Source of the DNA: an uncultured Blautia sp.
GTDB lineage: Bacteria; Bacillota; Clostridia; Lachnospirales; Lachnospiraceae
Direction: 5' to 3'
Assembly: GCA_900549015.1 (NCBI GenBank)
Contig: URMH01000015.1
Span: 1 to 54,634 of the forward strand
Length of the DNA: 54,634 nucleotides
Under the pieces are notes generated by a model that saw only the letters and a list, made by a program, of their open reading frames with translations, was not told the origin of the DNA and ran no database searches. Below, piece by piece: positions 41,801 through 48,558 of this stretch. Made by a program: the position numbers and the translations under genes. The first letter of the stretch is position 1, and each line of letters opens with the position of its first letter.

Positions 41801-43725
41801 TTAATCTTAAGGGGCTTGTAACATTTTCGGGATTGAACAGTGATACACAGAGTAAAATCAACACCGCTCAGAGTACGGCAAACACTGCCAAAAACAATGC
41901 GGCAACTGCCCAGTCTGCGGCAAATGCAGCTCAGAGTACCGCCAACACAGCAAAATCCACAGCAGATGCAGTTACATCCACAGTAAACGTCAATAAGGCA
42001 AACTGGGATAAAGGATATAACTGGACAAACACAAACGGCGGGAACATGATAAATCTCCTCACTATGGTAAAAGCCTGGACAGGAGGAGCAGTATCTGCGA
42101 CCACTACCATAAACGGCGGATTTATCCGTACCAACACCATAACAGCCGCACAGATTGCTTTAGGGGATTTTACAAATCTCGTTGACGTCAACGAATCCCT
42201 ACCGCAATCTGCGATACCGGCAGGAACGCACCCGTTCTCTGTAGGCTCGGAAACGCTGTTTACAGGAGGGTATATCGCCAAAAAGAACGCTTCCGTGCAG
42301 TATCTGGCTTTATCCTCCTATAAGCCCAATTCTTTTTGTGATGGGGACGAGCTTTATTATGAGTTTACGGCTCATGGAGCAGCCGTAGGATATTGCTATA
42401 TTGCCGTATGGTTTTATGACATTACGAATGGGGTTGCAACCTTCCGGGGAATGCACCAGGGTACAAACGTGCAAATCACCACTTCCGATAAAACCTTTTC
42501 TGGAACTATTAAGCTTGGAAGTATACGGCAGCATGGGTTTTATGCAGTCGGTATCAATGATGTAAGCGATACCAAAATACAGATATATGCAAAAAATATA
42601 TCTCTACACAAGCGTAACAAAGGAAACCTGATTGTAGATGGTGCGATCACAGCGTCAAAAATTGCCTCTGGCTCGATCACAACGGATAAACTGGCAGCGC
42701 AGGCAGTGACTGCAGCAAAGATAAATGTAAAAGATTTATTCGCCCAGGACATTACAGCCACGGGTACAATACGAGGCGTTACTTTACAGGGCTCGAAAGG
42801 AGAAATCGGAGGATTCCAGATCAACTCCACCAGATTGTACAGTGTGGATTCCAGCGGTACGTATGCGGCGTATTTTGGTTCTTATGATTTTAATAAGACA
42901 AATGCCTTTGTGGCACAGACAAAGGTAAATGAGAATTGGGTAAATGTTTTGGAAATGAGATATGACGGAAGTATCATATCCAGAGACAAGAAAAATACAA
43001 ACTACAGGACAACCATACAGGAAGGAACGGTAACGTGTACAGGAAATGATGGTTGGTCTGCATCAACTACTGTGGAACTCCGAAACGGAGAAATCTGGTT
43101 TTACAGAAATAAAGACAGCATAGAGGCAAGTATTGGATTTGATGAACATGGACAGAACAGCAATTCTGCTACTGCGAGAGTAACACGGATTAATGCCAGT
43201 AATAGTGGTTTGCTGCTGTCGTGCCAGAATACTCCTGGTTTATATATTTATAAAAACAGTCTGAGAGCGTGGGTAAACTTGGATATGAACCATAAGTCCA
43301 TCATCAACTCCTCAGATGAGCGTTTAAAAACAAATATTTTACCTTTTACCAGGTCTGTCCTTCCAGAGTTAAGTCGTTTGGGAATCGTATCTTACGCATG
43401 GAAAGAAACGGGGGAACAGGTAAAAGCAGGGTTTACAGCACAAAATATGCAGAGTGTCTTTCCGGAGCTGGTGGAAGCTAACGATGCAGGAATTTTGGGA
43501 ATCAAAACCCTGGAGCTGATGCCGTATGTAATAAAAGGTGTACAGGAATTAAGCAGTAAGGCGGAAGACTTGCAGGAACAGATAAAAAAAGTCAGATGTC
43601 AGCAGGAAGGAGATACCATATCTTTGAGGGCGCAGGTATCGTCCTTGCAGTATCAATTACAGCAAGCATTTAACCAGCTTGCGATACAGGCAGAACAGAT
43701 TAAAAAGCTTCAGGCGGAGGGGTAA
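38863..43725 (+). CDS. Tail tip/receptor-binding protein with S74 chaperone
   Basis: The 1620-residue protein begins with a hub-like prophage endopeptidase-tail domain (~1-330, with GYEFLLELGLNGEYIPMGYF), then coiled-coil and beta-helix-like parts, a carbohydrate-binding module at about 672-845 (NLLRNSTFNEGLKYW start), an Ala/Thr/Asn-rich coiled coil near 1005-1045, and a C-terminal Peptidase_S74 intramolecular chaperone from about 1480 (SSDERLKTNI with the Ser-Lys pair, GFTAQNMQSVFPELVE). The chaperone cuts itself off after trimerisation. Likely the host-recognition spike. Confidence 0.9.
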   Translation: MYQSSEAFGNWIQQDSRTFQARITLEGKTITEGILSIRINGGSSSEDDFSLGSAVSRYVELEIEKTGTRFEGYEFLLELGLNGEYIPMGYFTAEKPKGDEERLSITAYDRMVKMERACFLELPDSTNTVAVLKGVGTIAGVEVVTEGLTAIPIKKPVGYTCREVLSYVAQLYGGFAICNRAGKIEIKSYEDNDYTVTAGRYWDSFTHNDLPFVLGKITCYTGKNKKGEDISIHVGDGVSGIYFSNPFMDQTALDNIWGKLRNYTYMPGSFHFLGDPRIDPWDVLTVEDRNGNSYKVPAMKLTQEYDGGLSTEVEAVGKTEAEQSTGFTGPNTQNMDRLYAQLVLIDHAMINKLDVDTAKITYATIDNLNALKAEIEQLDVTELTARVAKIEKAYITDAEVKTLLAGYATIGNLNATNAQITSLSGKFAAFEKTTTEELVAAKGWLLEGSIGDAQISRVSANKLTAGTIDTAIITVAGSDGHLRISDNTIQIKDLQRVRVQIGKDASGEYSLSVWDKAGKLIWDALGATESTIQRKIIRDKMVADDAAINALKLDLKSFNTALTEQGVSISGTVVQVGNKTLNVELTEQRQLTTEHGETLTDHAARITANENAIKLKVSTQEYESYKTTVNGEIATAKSRLNAAESSISVMKGQIALKVEQTDIEEAVNNIQFGGRNLLRNSTFNEGLKYWVARSEYAAVVREGRNGENCLKQVGKLRTDSTITHSTVFSVKTGECYTLSGWAKGANIVKGTTNYFVSIYASFYGTDDEWKAQEAILSGDMPLTDDWERKVLTFQIPNVAGITSMRISIFARDFTGTIWWDDVQLEKANKVSDWSPAVEDIEEDIAEVDGKFINYSTTVQMNAAITAAKDSITSTVSRTYATKTEVSSVSGKVTSLESWKQEASQKITKDGILSTVGDYYATSKYVETVENGVKENEKYIASVETLANQTSNKFLWLVKSGTSATNFELTDRTATLVANAINLKGLVTFSGLNSDTQSKINTAQSTANTAKNNAATAQSAANAAQSTANTAKSTADAVTSTVNVNKANWDKGYNWTNTNGGNMINLLTMVKAWTGGAVSATTTINGGFIRTNTITAAQIALGDFTNLVDVNESLPQSAIPAGTHPFSVGSETLFTGGYIAKKNASVQYLALSSYKPNSFCDGDELYYEFTAHGAAVGYCYIAVWFYDITNGVATFRGMHQGTNVQITTSDKTFSGTIKLGSIRQHGFYAVGINDVSDTKIQIYAKNISLHKRNKGNLIVDGAITASKIASGSITTDKLAAQAVTAAKINVKDLFAQDITATGTIRGVTLQGSKGEIGGFQINSTRLYSVDSSGTYAAYFGSYDFNKTNAFVAQTKVNENWVNVLEMRYDGSIISRDKKNTNYRTTIQEGTVTCTGNDGWSASTTVELRNGEIWFYRNKDSIEASIGFDEHGQNSNSATARVTRINASNSGLLLSCQNTPGLYIYKNSLRAWVNLDMNHKSIINSSDERLKTNILPFTRSVLPELSRLGIVSYAWKETGEQVKAGFTAQNMQSVFPELVEANDAGILGIKTLELMPYVIKGVQELSSKAEDLQEQIKKVRCQQEGDTISLRAQVSSLQYQLQQAFNQLAIQAEQIKKLQAEG

Positions 43726-43752
43726 CTTCCGCCTGCAAAAAGGAGGAAATAT

Positions 43753-44004
43753 ATGTTAAAAGTAAAGAAAAATATCAAACTTACAGGGGAATCCCTGATT
43801 GAAGCAACGGCAGTAGAAGGATACTCCGCAGAGATTGACAGTGAGAATCCGGAAAATATCAGTATCAGCAACTGGCAGATCGACAAAGACCTTTACAAAA
43901 AGAACCGCACCCAGTGCTTACAGGATTATGCTGCATTTATGGATAAGGCGTATGCGTTGCAGGATGAGATGTTAAAAGAAAAAGGAATCGGGATAAAGGC
44001 ATAA
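43753..44004 (+). CDS. Hypothetical protein after the tail tip gene
   Basis: The 83-residue protein (MLKVKKNIKLTGESLIEATA start) has a helical C-terminus (YAAFMDKAYALQDEMLKEKG). AAGGAGG precedes the ATG. It lies before a terminator and the lysis genes; role unknown. Confidence 0.65.
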   Translation: MLKVKKNIKLTGESLIEATAVEGYSAEIDSENPENISISNWQIDKDLYKKNRTQCLQDYAAFMDKAYALQDEMLKEKGIGIKA

Positions 44005-44017
44005 GGAGGAGAGAAAT

Positions 44018-44041
44018 ATGGAAATCAGAGACAGACCGTAG
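44018..44041 (+). CDS. Seven-codon micro-ORF overlapping a terminator
   Basis: ATG 44018 follows AAGGAGGAG and reads MEIRDRP to TAG; its last codons form one arm of the terminator hairpin. It could be a remnant of a lost gene or a leader that couples translation to termination. Weak evidence. Confidence 0.25.
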   Translation: MEIRDRP

Positions 44042-44056
44042 GGGTCTTTTTATTTT
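44033..44056 (+). terminator. Terminator before the lysis module
   Basis: AGACC (44033-44037) and GGTCT (44043-44047) around GTAGG, then TTTTTATTTTA. A short stem; moderate strength. Confidence 0.55.
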
Positions 44057-44063
44057 ACTTAAA

Positions 44064-44079
44064 TTTGCGCCGGCGCAAA
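44064..44079 (+). repeat. 16-bp palindrome, copy 2
   Basis: TTTGCGCCGGCGCAAA shares the 14-bp palindromic centre TTGCGCCGGCGCAA with 30472-30485. It also follows a terminator and lies just before a gene start (44095). Confidence 0.7.
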
Positions 44080-44094
44080 AGAAAGGAGAAAGAT

Positions 44095-44424
44095 GTGGCG
44101 GAAATTATAACATACATACAGGAGAACTGGGTAGCCTGGCTCTTTGCAATCTTGGGAGTAATCCTCGGGGATATAATTCGCAGACTGAGAATTCAGAAGA
44201 AGGAAAGCAATGCTATAGCAGCGGGAGTACAGTCCTTACTTAGAGAGAACCTGGTGTACAATTTTAATAAGTATACAGACCGGGAGTATTGTCCGATTTA
44301 TGCAAAAGAATCCATCAAAAGGATTTATAATGCTTATCATAACCTCGGAGGGAATGATGTAGCAACAGAACTGTATCATAAACTTCTGGTAATGCCGGAA
44401 GAACTGAAAGAAAGAGAGGATTAA
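44095..44424 (+). CDS. Small membrane-anchored protein of the lysis module
   Basis: The 109-residue protein starts at GTG 44095 (GAAAGGAG upstream) with one membrane segment at about 9-28 (ENWVAWLFAILGVILGDIIR), then a charged cytosolic helix domain. It is next to a holin-like gene and could be a holin/antiholin partner. The upstream in-frame TTG at 44065 lies in the palindrome and is rejected as start. Confidence 0.7.
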   Translation: MAEIITYIQENWVAWLFAILGVILGDIIRRLRIQKKESNAIAAGVQSLLRENLVYNFNKYTDREYCPIYAKESIKRIYNAYHNLGGNDVATELYHKLLVMPEELKERED

Positions 44425-44427
44425 TTT

Positions 44428-44760
44428 ATGGATATTAACACAGTAATGCAGTATGTAACTTTTGGTATGGCGCTTTTAGGAGTGCTGGCTTTTATGGTGT
44501 CTATTGTGGTACAGGTAATCAAGGAAATGCCATTTCTGGCGAAGATTCCAACAAGTGCAGTGGCACTGATTACATCTATGGTCCTGTGCCCAGTGGCTCT
44601 GGTTGTACTGTGTACATATTTTAAGATCACAATCACTTGGTATTATGTGTTTGCCTCTTTTATGGCTGCTTTTATTGTTTATTTAGTATCAACTGGCGGA
44701 TGGGAAAAGATCAAAGAGATCTGGGACAGGACAAAGTATAAGGATTCGGAGGGCGAGTAA
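44428..44760 (+). CDS. Phage holin candidate
   Basis: The 110-residue protein has two to three membrane segments (about 8-31, 44-63, 67-88), a short basic-acidic C-terminal tail and is followed closely by the endolysin region, the expected holin arrangement. It starts four bases after the previous gene. Holins make membrane lesions that release endolysin; assignment is by topology and place. Confidence 0.75.
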   Translation: MDINTVMQYVTFGMALLGVLAFMVSIVVQVIKEMPFLAKIPTSAVALITSMVLCPVALVVLCTYFKITITWYYVFASFMAAFIVYLVSTGGWEKIKEIWDRTKYKDSEGE

Positions 44761-44791
44761 TCGTCCTCTTTTTAAATAGGAGGAAAAGAAC

Positions 44792-45121
44792 ATGAAGGCG
44801 ATGTTAAGTCAGCCAATGGCAGGAAAAACAGAAGAAGAGATTATTAAAACCAGAGAAAAAGCTATAAAAGCTCTTGAAGATAAAGGGTACAAGATTGTGA
44901 ACACTCTGTTTACAGATGAATGGTATAGTCAGGAGAAAATGAAAGAACGTGGAGTTGTGCAGATTCCGCTTTGCTTCCTGGCAAAATCCCTTGAAAATAT
45001 GTCCTTGTGCCATGCTGCGTACTTTTGTAAGGGCTGGGAGAATGCCAGAGGGTGCAGGCTCGAACATGAAGCAGCGGTCACATATGGATTAGAAATCATA
45101 TATGAAGAGGAGAATAACTGA
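44792..45121 (+). CDS. DUF4406-like (nucleoside 2-deoxyribosyltransferase-fold) protein
   Basis: The 109-residue protein starts MKAMLSQPMAGKTEEEI, typical of DUF4406-like proteins with a nucleoside-deoxyribosyltransferase fold, and has NMSLCHAAYFCKGWENARGC followed by RLEHEAAVTYGLEI (the conserved Glu-containing helix). May act on nucleotides or NAD-like ligands; placement between holin and endolysin is unusual and suggests accessory cargo. Confidence 0.78.
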   Translation: MKAMLSQPMAGKTEEEIIKTREKAIKALEDKGYKIVNTLFTDEWYSQEKMKERGVVQIPLCFLAKSLENMSLCHAAYFCKGWENARGCRLEHEAAVTYGLEIIYEEENN

Positions 45122-45122
45122 T

Positions 45123-46415
45123 ATGTCGACAAAGATAATGGGACAGGCTCAGGCATCTGTGGAGCAGATGCGAGCTTACATCAAAAAAGTAAATCCAAAA
45201 GCGCCGGAGAGTGTCCTTGCTATGATACCACTGTATATCACAGAGGGAGCACTTGAGGGTGTCCGTGGAGACATTGCCTTTGCTCAGAGCTGTTTGGAGA
45301 CTGGCAATCTTACCTTTTCTGGATCCGCGGTCACACTGGATCAGAATAACTTTTGCGGCATGGGCGTTACAAGAACCGGAGTCAAGGGAAACTCTTTTAA
45401 AACTCCAAAAGAGGGCATCCGGGCACAGATACAGCACCTGAAAGCCTATGCCTGTGACGACGCCCTGGAACAGCGCTGCATCGATCCCAGGTTCACTTAT
45501 GTAAAACGTGGCTGCGCGCCTTATGTAGAATGGCTGGGAATCCAGGAGAATCCTTCCGGCGCTGGATGGGCGTCAGGAAAAGGATATGGAACAAAAATCC
45601 TGAATATTTTATCAAACATCCTGGAAACAGGGGAAAGAGAGGAAACCATGAAGATTATCAAAATGCTTACGAAAAAACGTTGCTATGTCGGACAGAATAA
45701 GCCGACTTATGTTGTGATCCACGAGACAGACAACTGGTCTAAGGGAGCAGGAGCCAAGGCTCACGCGACAGCCATGAAAAACGGCAATCTTGCTGGAACA
45801 GTACATTATTATGTGGATTCCGGAAGTATCTACCAGACACTGGATCACAAGGACGGCGCCTATGCAGTGGGAGACGGGAAAGGAAAGTATGGTATTACCA
45901 ACCGCAATTCCATCAACATTGAAATCTGTGTCAATCCGGAGAGTGATTACTACAAAGCGGTAGATAAGGCAGAGCAGCTCGCAGCATCTCTTTTAAAACA
46001 GTATGGATGGGGCACAGATCGGCTGAAACGCCATTATGATGCGTCCCGGAAACATTGCCCGCGCCGGATCCAGGACGAGGGACTCTGGCCAGAATTTAAA
46101 CGCAAGACCGCAGCATATATGGGCGCGGCGTTCGAGAAACCAATCAATAAACCAACCACATCAACAGGAGGGAATTATATGTTTGAGCCTAAAACAGTAA
46201 AAAAAGGAGACAACGGTTTATCCGTATTACTTTTACAGGAGATTTTAAAAGCCAGAGGATTTAAGGGCAAGGACGGAAAAGACTTAAAGCTTGACCGCGA
46301 TGCTGGTACAAATACAATCCATGCACTTACCAAGTATCAGGAGAGCCGTAAAGGCGTCCTGGAAGTAGATGGCATTTGTGGAACCAATACCTGGAAAGAC
46401 CTGATTGCAATTTAA
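45123..46415 (+). CDS. Endolysin: glucosaminidase + N-acetylmuramoyl-L-alanine amidase + peptidoglycan-binding domain
   Basis: The 430-residue lysin has an N-terminal glucosaminidase domain (~25-165, catalytic Glu59 in SCLETGN), a central Amidase_2 domain (~178-335, zinc ligands H200 in VVIHETDN, His in KRHYDAS and Cys in HCPRR), and a C-terminal PG_binding_1 domain (~358-430). It would cut both glycan and stem-peptide bonds. Start ATG 45123 has GAGGAG upstream; ATG 45102 is less well placed. Two internal in-frame starts with ribosome sites fall at the domain borders. Confidence 0.92.
   Translation: MSTKIMGQAQASVEQMRAYIKKVNPKAPESVLAMIPLYITEGALEGVRGDIAFAQSCLETGNLTFSGSAVTLDQNNFCGMGVTRTGVKGNSFKTPKEGIRAQIQHLKAYACDDALEQRCIDPRFTYVKRGCAPYVEWLGIQENPSGAGWASGKGYGTKILNILSNILETGEREETMKIIKMLTKKRCYVGQNKPTYVVIHETDNWSKGAGAKAHATAMKNGNLAGTVHYYVDSGSIYQTLDHKDGAYAVGDGKGKYGITNRNSINIEICVNPESDYYKAVDKAEQLAASLLKQYGWGTDRLKRHYDASRKHCPRRIQDEGLWPEFKRKTAAYMGAAFEKPINKPTTSTGGNYMFEPKTVKKGDNGLSVLLLQEILKARGFKGKDGKDLKLDRDAGTNTIHALTKYQESRKGVLEVDGICGTNTWKDLIAI
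45638..45650 (+). promoter_or_regulatory. Internal ribosome site and start before the amidase domain
   Basis: AGAGG (45638-45642), five bases, ATG 45648, in frame as Met176. It could yield a 255-residue amidase plus binding-domain form. Confidence 0.45.
46166..46181 (+). promoter_or_regulatory. Internal ribosome site and start before the cell-wall-binding domain
   Basis: AGGAGGG (46166-46172), six bases, ATG 46179, in frame as Met353. It is as strong as the true gene starts nearby and would give a 78-residue free binding domain. Confidence 0.6.
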
Positions 46416-46423
46416 AAATAAAG

Positions 46424-46456
46424 AGGCAGGGGACTAAAAATCCTCTGCCTTGTTTT
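46424..46456 (+). terminator. Intrinsic terminator after the endolysin gene
   Basis: AGGCAGGGGA (46424-46433) pairs with TCCTCTGCCT (46441-46450), one G-U, followed by TGTTTT. Last phage transcription signal before attR. Confidence 0.75.
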
Positions 46457-46495
46457 GGAATATTGTATCATCTTATTAAATGTGTTAAAAAATTG

Positions 46496-46516
46496 ATTAG
46501 TCACACATTAGTCACA
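46496..46516 (+). repeat. Paired decamers near attR (probable integrase arm sites)
   Basis: ATTAGTCACA at 46496-46505 and 46507-46516, separated by one base, the same decamer as beside attL. Confidence 0.7.
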
Positions 46517-46563
46517 GTGCAATTTGCAAACACCTGTAAAATCAACACTTTTACCGCATGTAT

Positions 46564-46581
46564 TGTAAAAAGTTTGTAAAG
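46564..46581 (+). repeat. attR core (right 18-bp attachment repeat)
   Basis: Identical to 7301-7318. Host DNA resumes directly after it, with the corA promoter starting 16 bases later. Confidence 0.9.
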
Positions 46582-46596
46582 CCGGAACCATTGGAA

Positions 46597-46625
46597 TTGA
46601 CAAAAATTCTCTTACAATCTATAAT
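46597..46625 (+). promoter_or_regulatory. corA promoter beside attR
   Basis: TTGACA (46597-46602), 17 bases, TATAAT (46620-46625): perfect consensus. It lies entirely in host DNA and is not cut by the integration. Confidence 0.8.
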
Positions 46626-46695
46626 GGAAACTGTGTTTTGTCTTCTTTAACAGGAAGAAGAATACAGAAAATAAAAAAGAAGGGAAGTGTAAATC

Positions 46696-47637
46696 GTGGT
46701 AAGGATTTTTAAAACGATAGACGGCTCTATCCACCAGATCCAGGAAGCACAGGACGGCTGCTGGATTGCGTTGACAAATCCCACAGCAACGGAAATATTT
46801 GAAATTTCAGAGCAATTTGAGATAGAGGTAGACGATTTGCGGGCCCCCTTGGATGAGGAAGAACGTTCACGTATCGAAGTAGAAGATAATTACACTCTGA
46901 TCCTCGTGGACGTCCCCATGATTGAGGAGCGTAATGAAAAAGACTGGTATGGAACCATTCCTCTGGGCATTATTATCACAGATAAGATGATTTTTACCAT
47001 CTGTCTGGAAGATACTCAGGTTTTGACAAGATTTATGGAAGGACGTGTCCGCAATTTCTTCACATATATGAAGACGCGTTTTATCCTTCAGATTCTGTAC
47101 AGAAATGCAAGTATGTACCTTCGCTATCTGCGCATTATTGACAAAAAGAGCGCACAGGTAGAGGAAAAACTCCATCTCTCTACAAGAAACCAGGAGCTGA
47201 TCGAGCTTCTGGAACTGGAAAAATCCCTGGTGTATTTCACTACATCGCTTCGTTCTAACGAGGTTGTGCTGGAAAAGCTTCTGAAGGTAGAGGCCATTAA
47301 AAAGTATCCTGAAGATACGGAGCTTCTGGAAGACGTTATTATTGAGAACAAGCAGGCGATTGAGATGGCAAATATTTACAGTGGAATTTTAAGCGGTATG
47401 ATGGATGCTTTTGCTTCCGTTATTTCCAATAACTTAAATATTGTCATGAAAGTTCTGGCGATCATTACTATTGTAATGAGTATTCCGACCATTGTATTCA
47501 GTGCCTATGGTATGAATGTAAATTCATCAGGCATGCCGTTTGCAGACAATCCCTGGGGATTTCTCATTATTATTCTGTTTTCCGTGGCGATCAGTATTAT
47601 TGCAGCGCTGATTCTTTCCAAAAAGAAATTCTTCTGA
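46696..47637 (+). CDS. corA: CorA-family divalent cation transporter
   Basis: The 313-residue protein has a large soluble N-terminal funnel domain and two C-terminal membrane helices, with the YGMN selectivity motif (Gly272-Met-Asn274) at the end of the first. This is the Mg2+/Co2+ channel signature. The GTG start has AAGAAGGGAAG upstream. It was divergent from aroC before phage insertion. Confidence 0.92.
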   Translation: MVRIFKTIDGSIHQIQEAQDGCWIALTNPTATEIFEISEQFEIEVDDLRAPLDEEERSRIEVEDNYTLILVDVPMIEERNEKDWYGTIPLGIIITDKMIFTICLEDTQVLTRFMEGRVRNFFTYMKTRFILQILYRNASMYLRYLRIIDKKSAQVEEKLHLSTRNQELIELLELEKSLVYFTTSLRSNEVVLEKLLKVEAIKKYPEDTELLEDVIIENKQAIEMANIYSGILSGMMDAFASVISNNLNIVMKVLAIITIVMSIPTIVFSAYGMNVNSSGMPFADNPWGFLIIILFSVAISIIAALILSKKKFF

Positions 47638-47681
47638 TATTGTATATTCTGTATGAAAAGAGAGCGTAGTAAAGGAGTTAT

Positions 47682-48545
47682 ATGAGATTTATAGATAAAC
47701 TGGAACGAAAATATAGAAAATATGGTATTCCCAATCTTACCATGTATATAATTGGCTGTTATGTGCTGGGATATATTCTGCAGATGTTTAATCCGGGGAT
47801 CATGTCCATGTTAAGCCTGGAACCGGCACTTATTTTGAGGGGGCAGATATGGCGTCTTGTGACCTGGATCATTTCTCCTCCTGGAGGCGGCGGAAATATT
47901 ATTTTCTTTGCCATAGCCATTCTTTTCTTTTATTATCCGATCGGAAATGCACTGGAGCGTTCCTGGGGAGCTTTCCGGTATACGCTTTATATTTTTTCAG
48001 GAATGGTATTTACAGTAATTGGTGCCTTTCTTCTTTATTTTCTAACAGGAGGAGCGCTCACAGGACTGGGAATGGCGATTTTTTCCACATATTATATCAG
48101 TCTTTCCATTTTTCTGGCATTTGCCCTGTCTTATCCGGATATGGAGATTCTTTTATGGTTTATCATTCCCGTTAAAATGAAATGGATGGCAATCCTGTAT
48201 GCAGTAATTGTCGCATACGACATTTTTAAATATGTAAGAATCGGGGCGTGGTTTATGGCTGTGCCGATCGTGGCATCTCTTTTGAACTTTGTTATTTTCT
48301 TTTTGGGAACAAGGGATATGAGCCGCTATAATCCGAAAGAAGTAAAGAGAAAACAGGAATTTAAAAAAGCGATGGCAGGAAACCGTGTAAATCCGTCTAC
48401 AGGCAGTGCTGCAAAGCATAAATGTGCAATCTGCGGACGTACGGAGCTTGACAATCCTGATCTGGAGTTCCGCTTCTGCTCCAAATGTAACGGAAACTAT
48501 GAATATTGTCAGGATCATCTGTTTACACATACACACGTGAAATAA
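47682..48545 (+). CDS. Rhomboid-like membrane protein with C-terminal zinc ribbon
   Basis: The 287-residue protein has about six membrane helices arranged like rhomboid or TMEM115-type proteins and a soluble C-terminus with KHKCAICGRTELDN and FRFCSKCNGNYEYCQDHLF, a zinc ribbon. The GxSG serine motif and the late membrane histidine of active rhomboids are absent, so it is probably a pseudoprotease. AAGGAG precedes the ATG. It follows corA in the same direction. Confidence 0.8.
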   Translation: MRFIDKLERKYRKYGIPNLTMYIIGCYVLGYILQMFNPGIMSMLSLEPALILRGQIWRLVTWIISPPGGGGNIIFFAIAILFFYYPIGNALERSWGAFRYTLYIFSGMVFTVIGAFLLYFLTGGALTGLGMAIFSTYYISLSIFLAFALSYPDMEILLWFIIPVKMKWMAILYAVIVAYDIFKYVRIGAWFMAVPIVASLLNFVIFFLGTRDMSRYNPKEVKRKQEFKKAMAGNRVNPSTGSAAKHKCAICGRTELDNPDLEFRFCSKCNGNYEYCQDHLFTHTHVK

Positions 48546-48558
48546 AGGGAGAAAAACA

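Larger units (their letters stand above)
7301..46581. mobile_element. Complete siphovirus-type prophage (~39.3 kb)
   Basis: The element is bounded by an 18-bp direct repeat and contains, in order, integrase and lysogeny genes (leftward), a repressor/cro switch, replication and recombination genes, a sigma-like late regulator, terminase, portal, head, tail, holin-like and endolysin genes (rightward). No essential module seems missing, and the major structural genes are open. Abnormalities are one early gene with an internal stop (13770-14033) and a head gene split by an intron. Siphovirus morphology is inferred from a 1002-residue tape measure, a single tail tube gene, and no sheath gene. Confidence 0.95.

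Noticed and set aside
44065..44424. Start of the lysis-module membrane protein at TTG 44065
   Set aside because: This start lies in the 16-bp palindrome and would add a highly basic leader; GTG 44095 has a good ribosome site.
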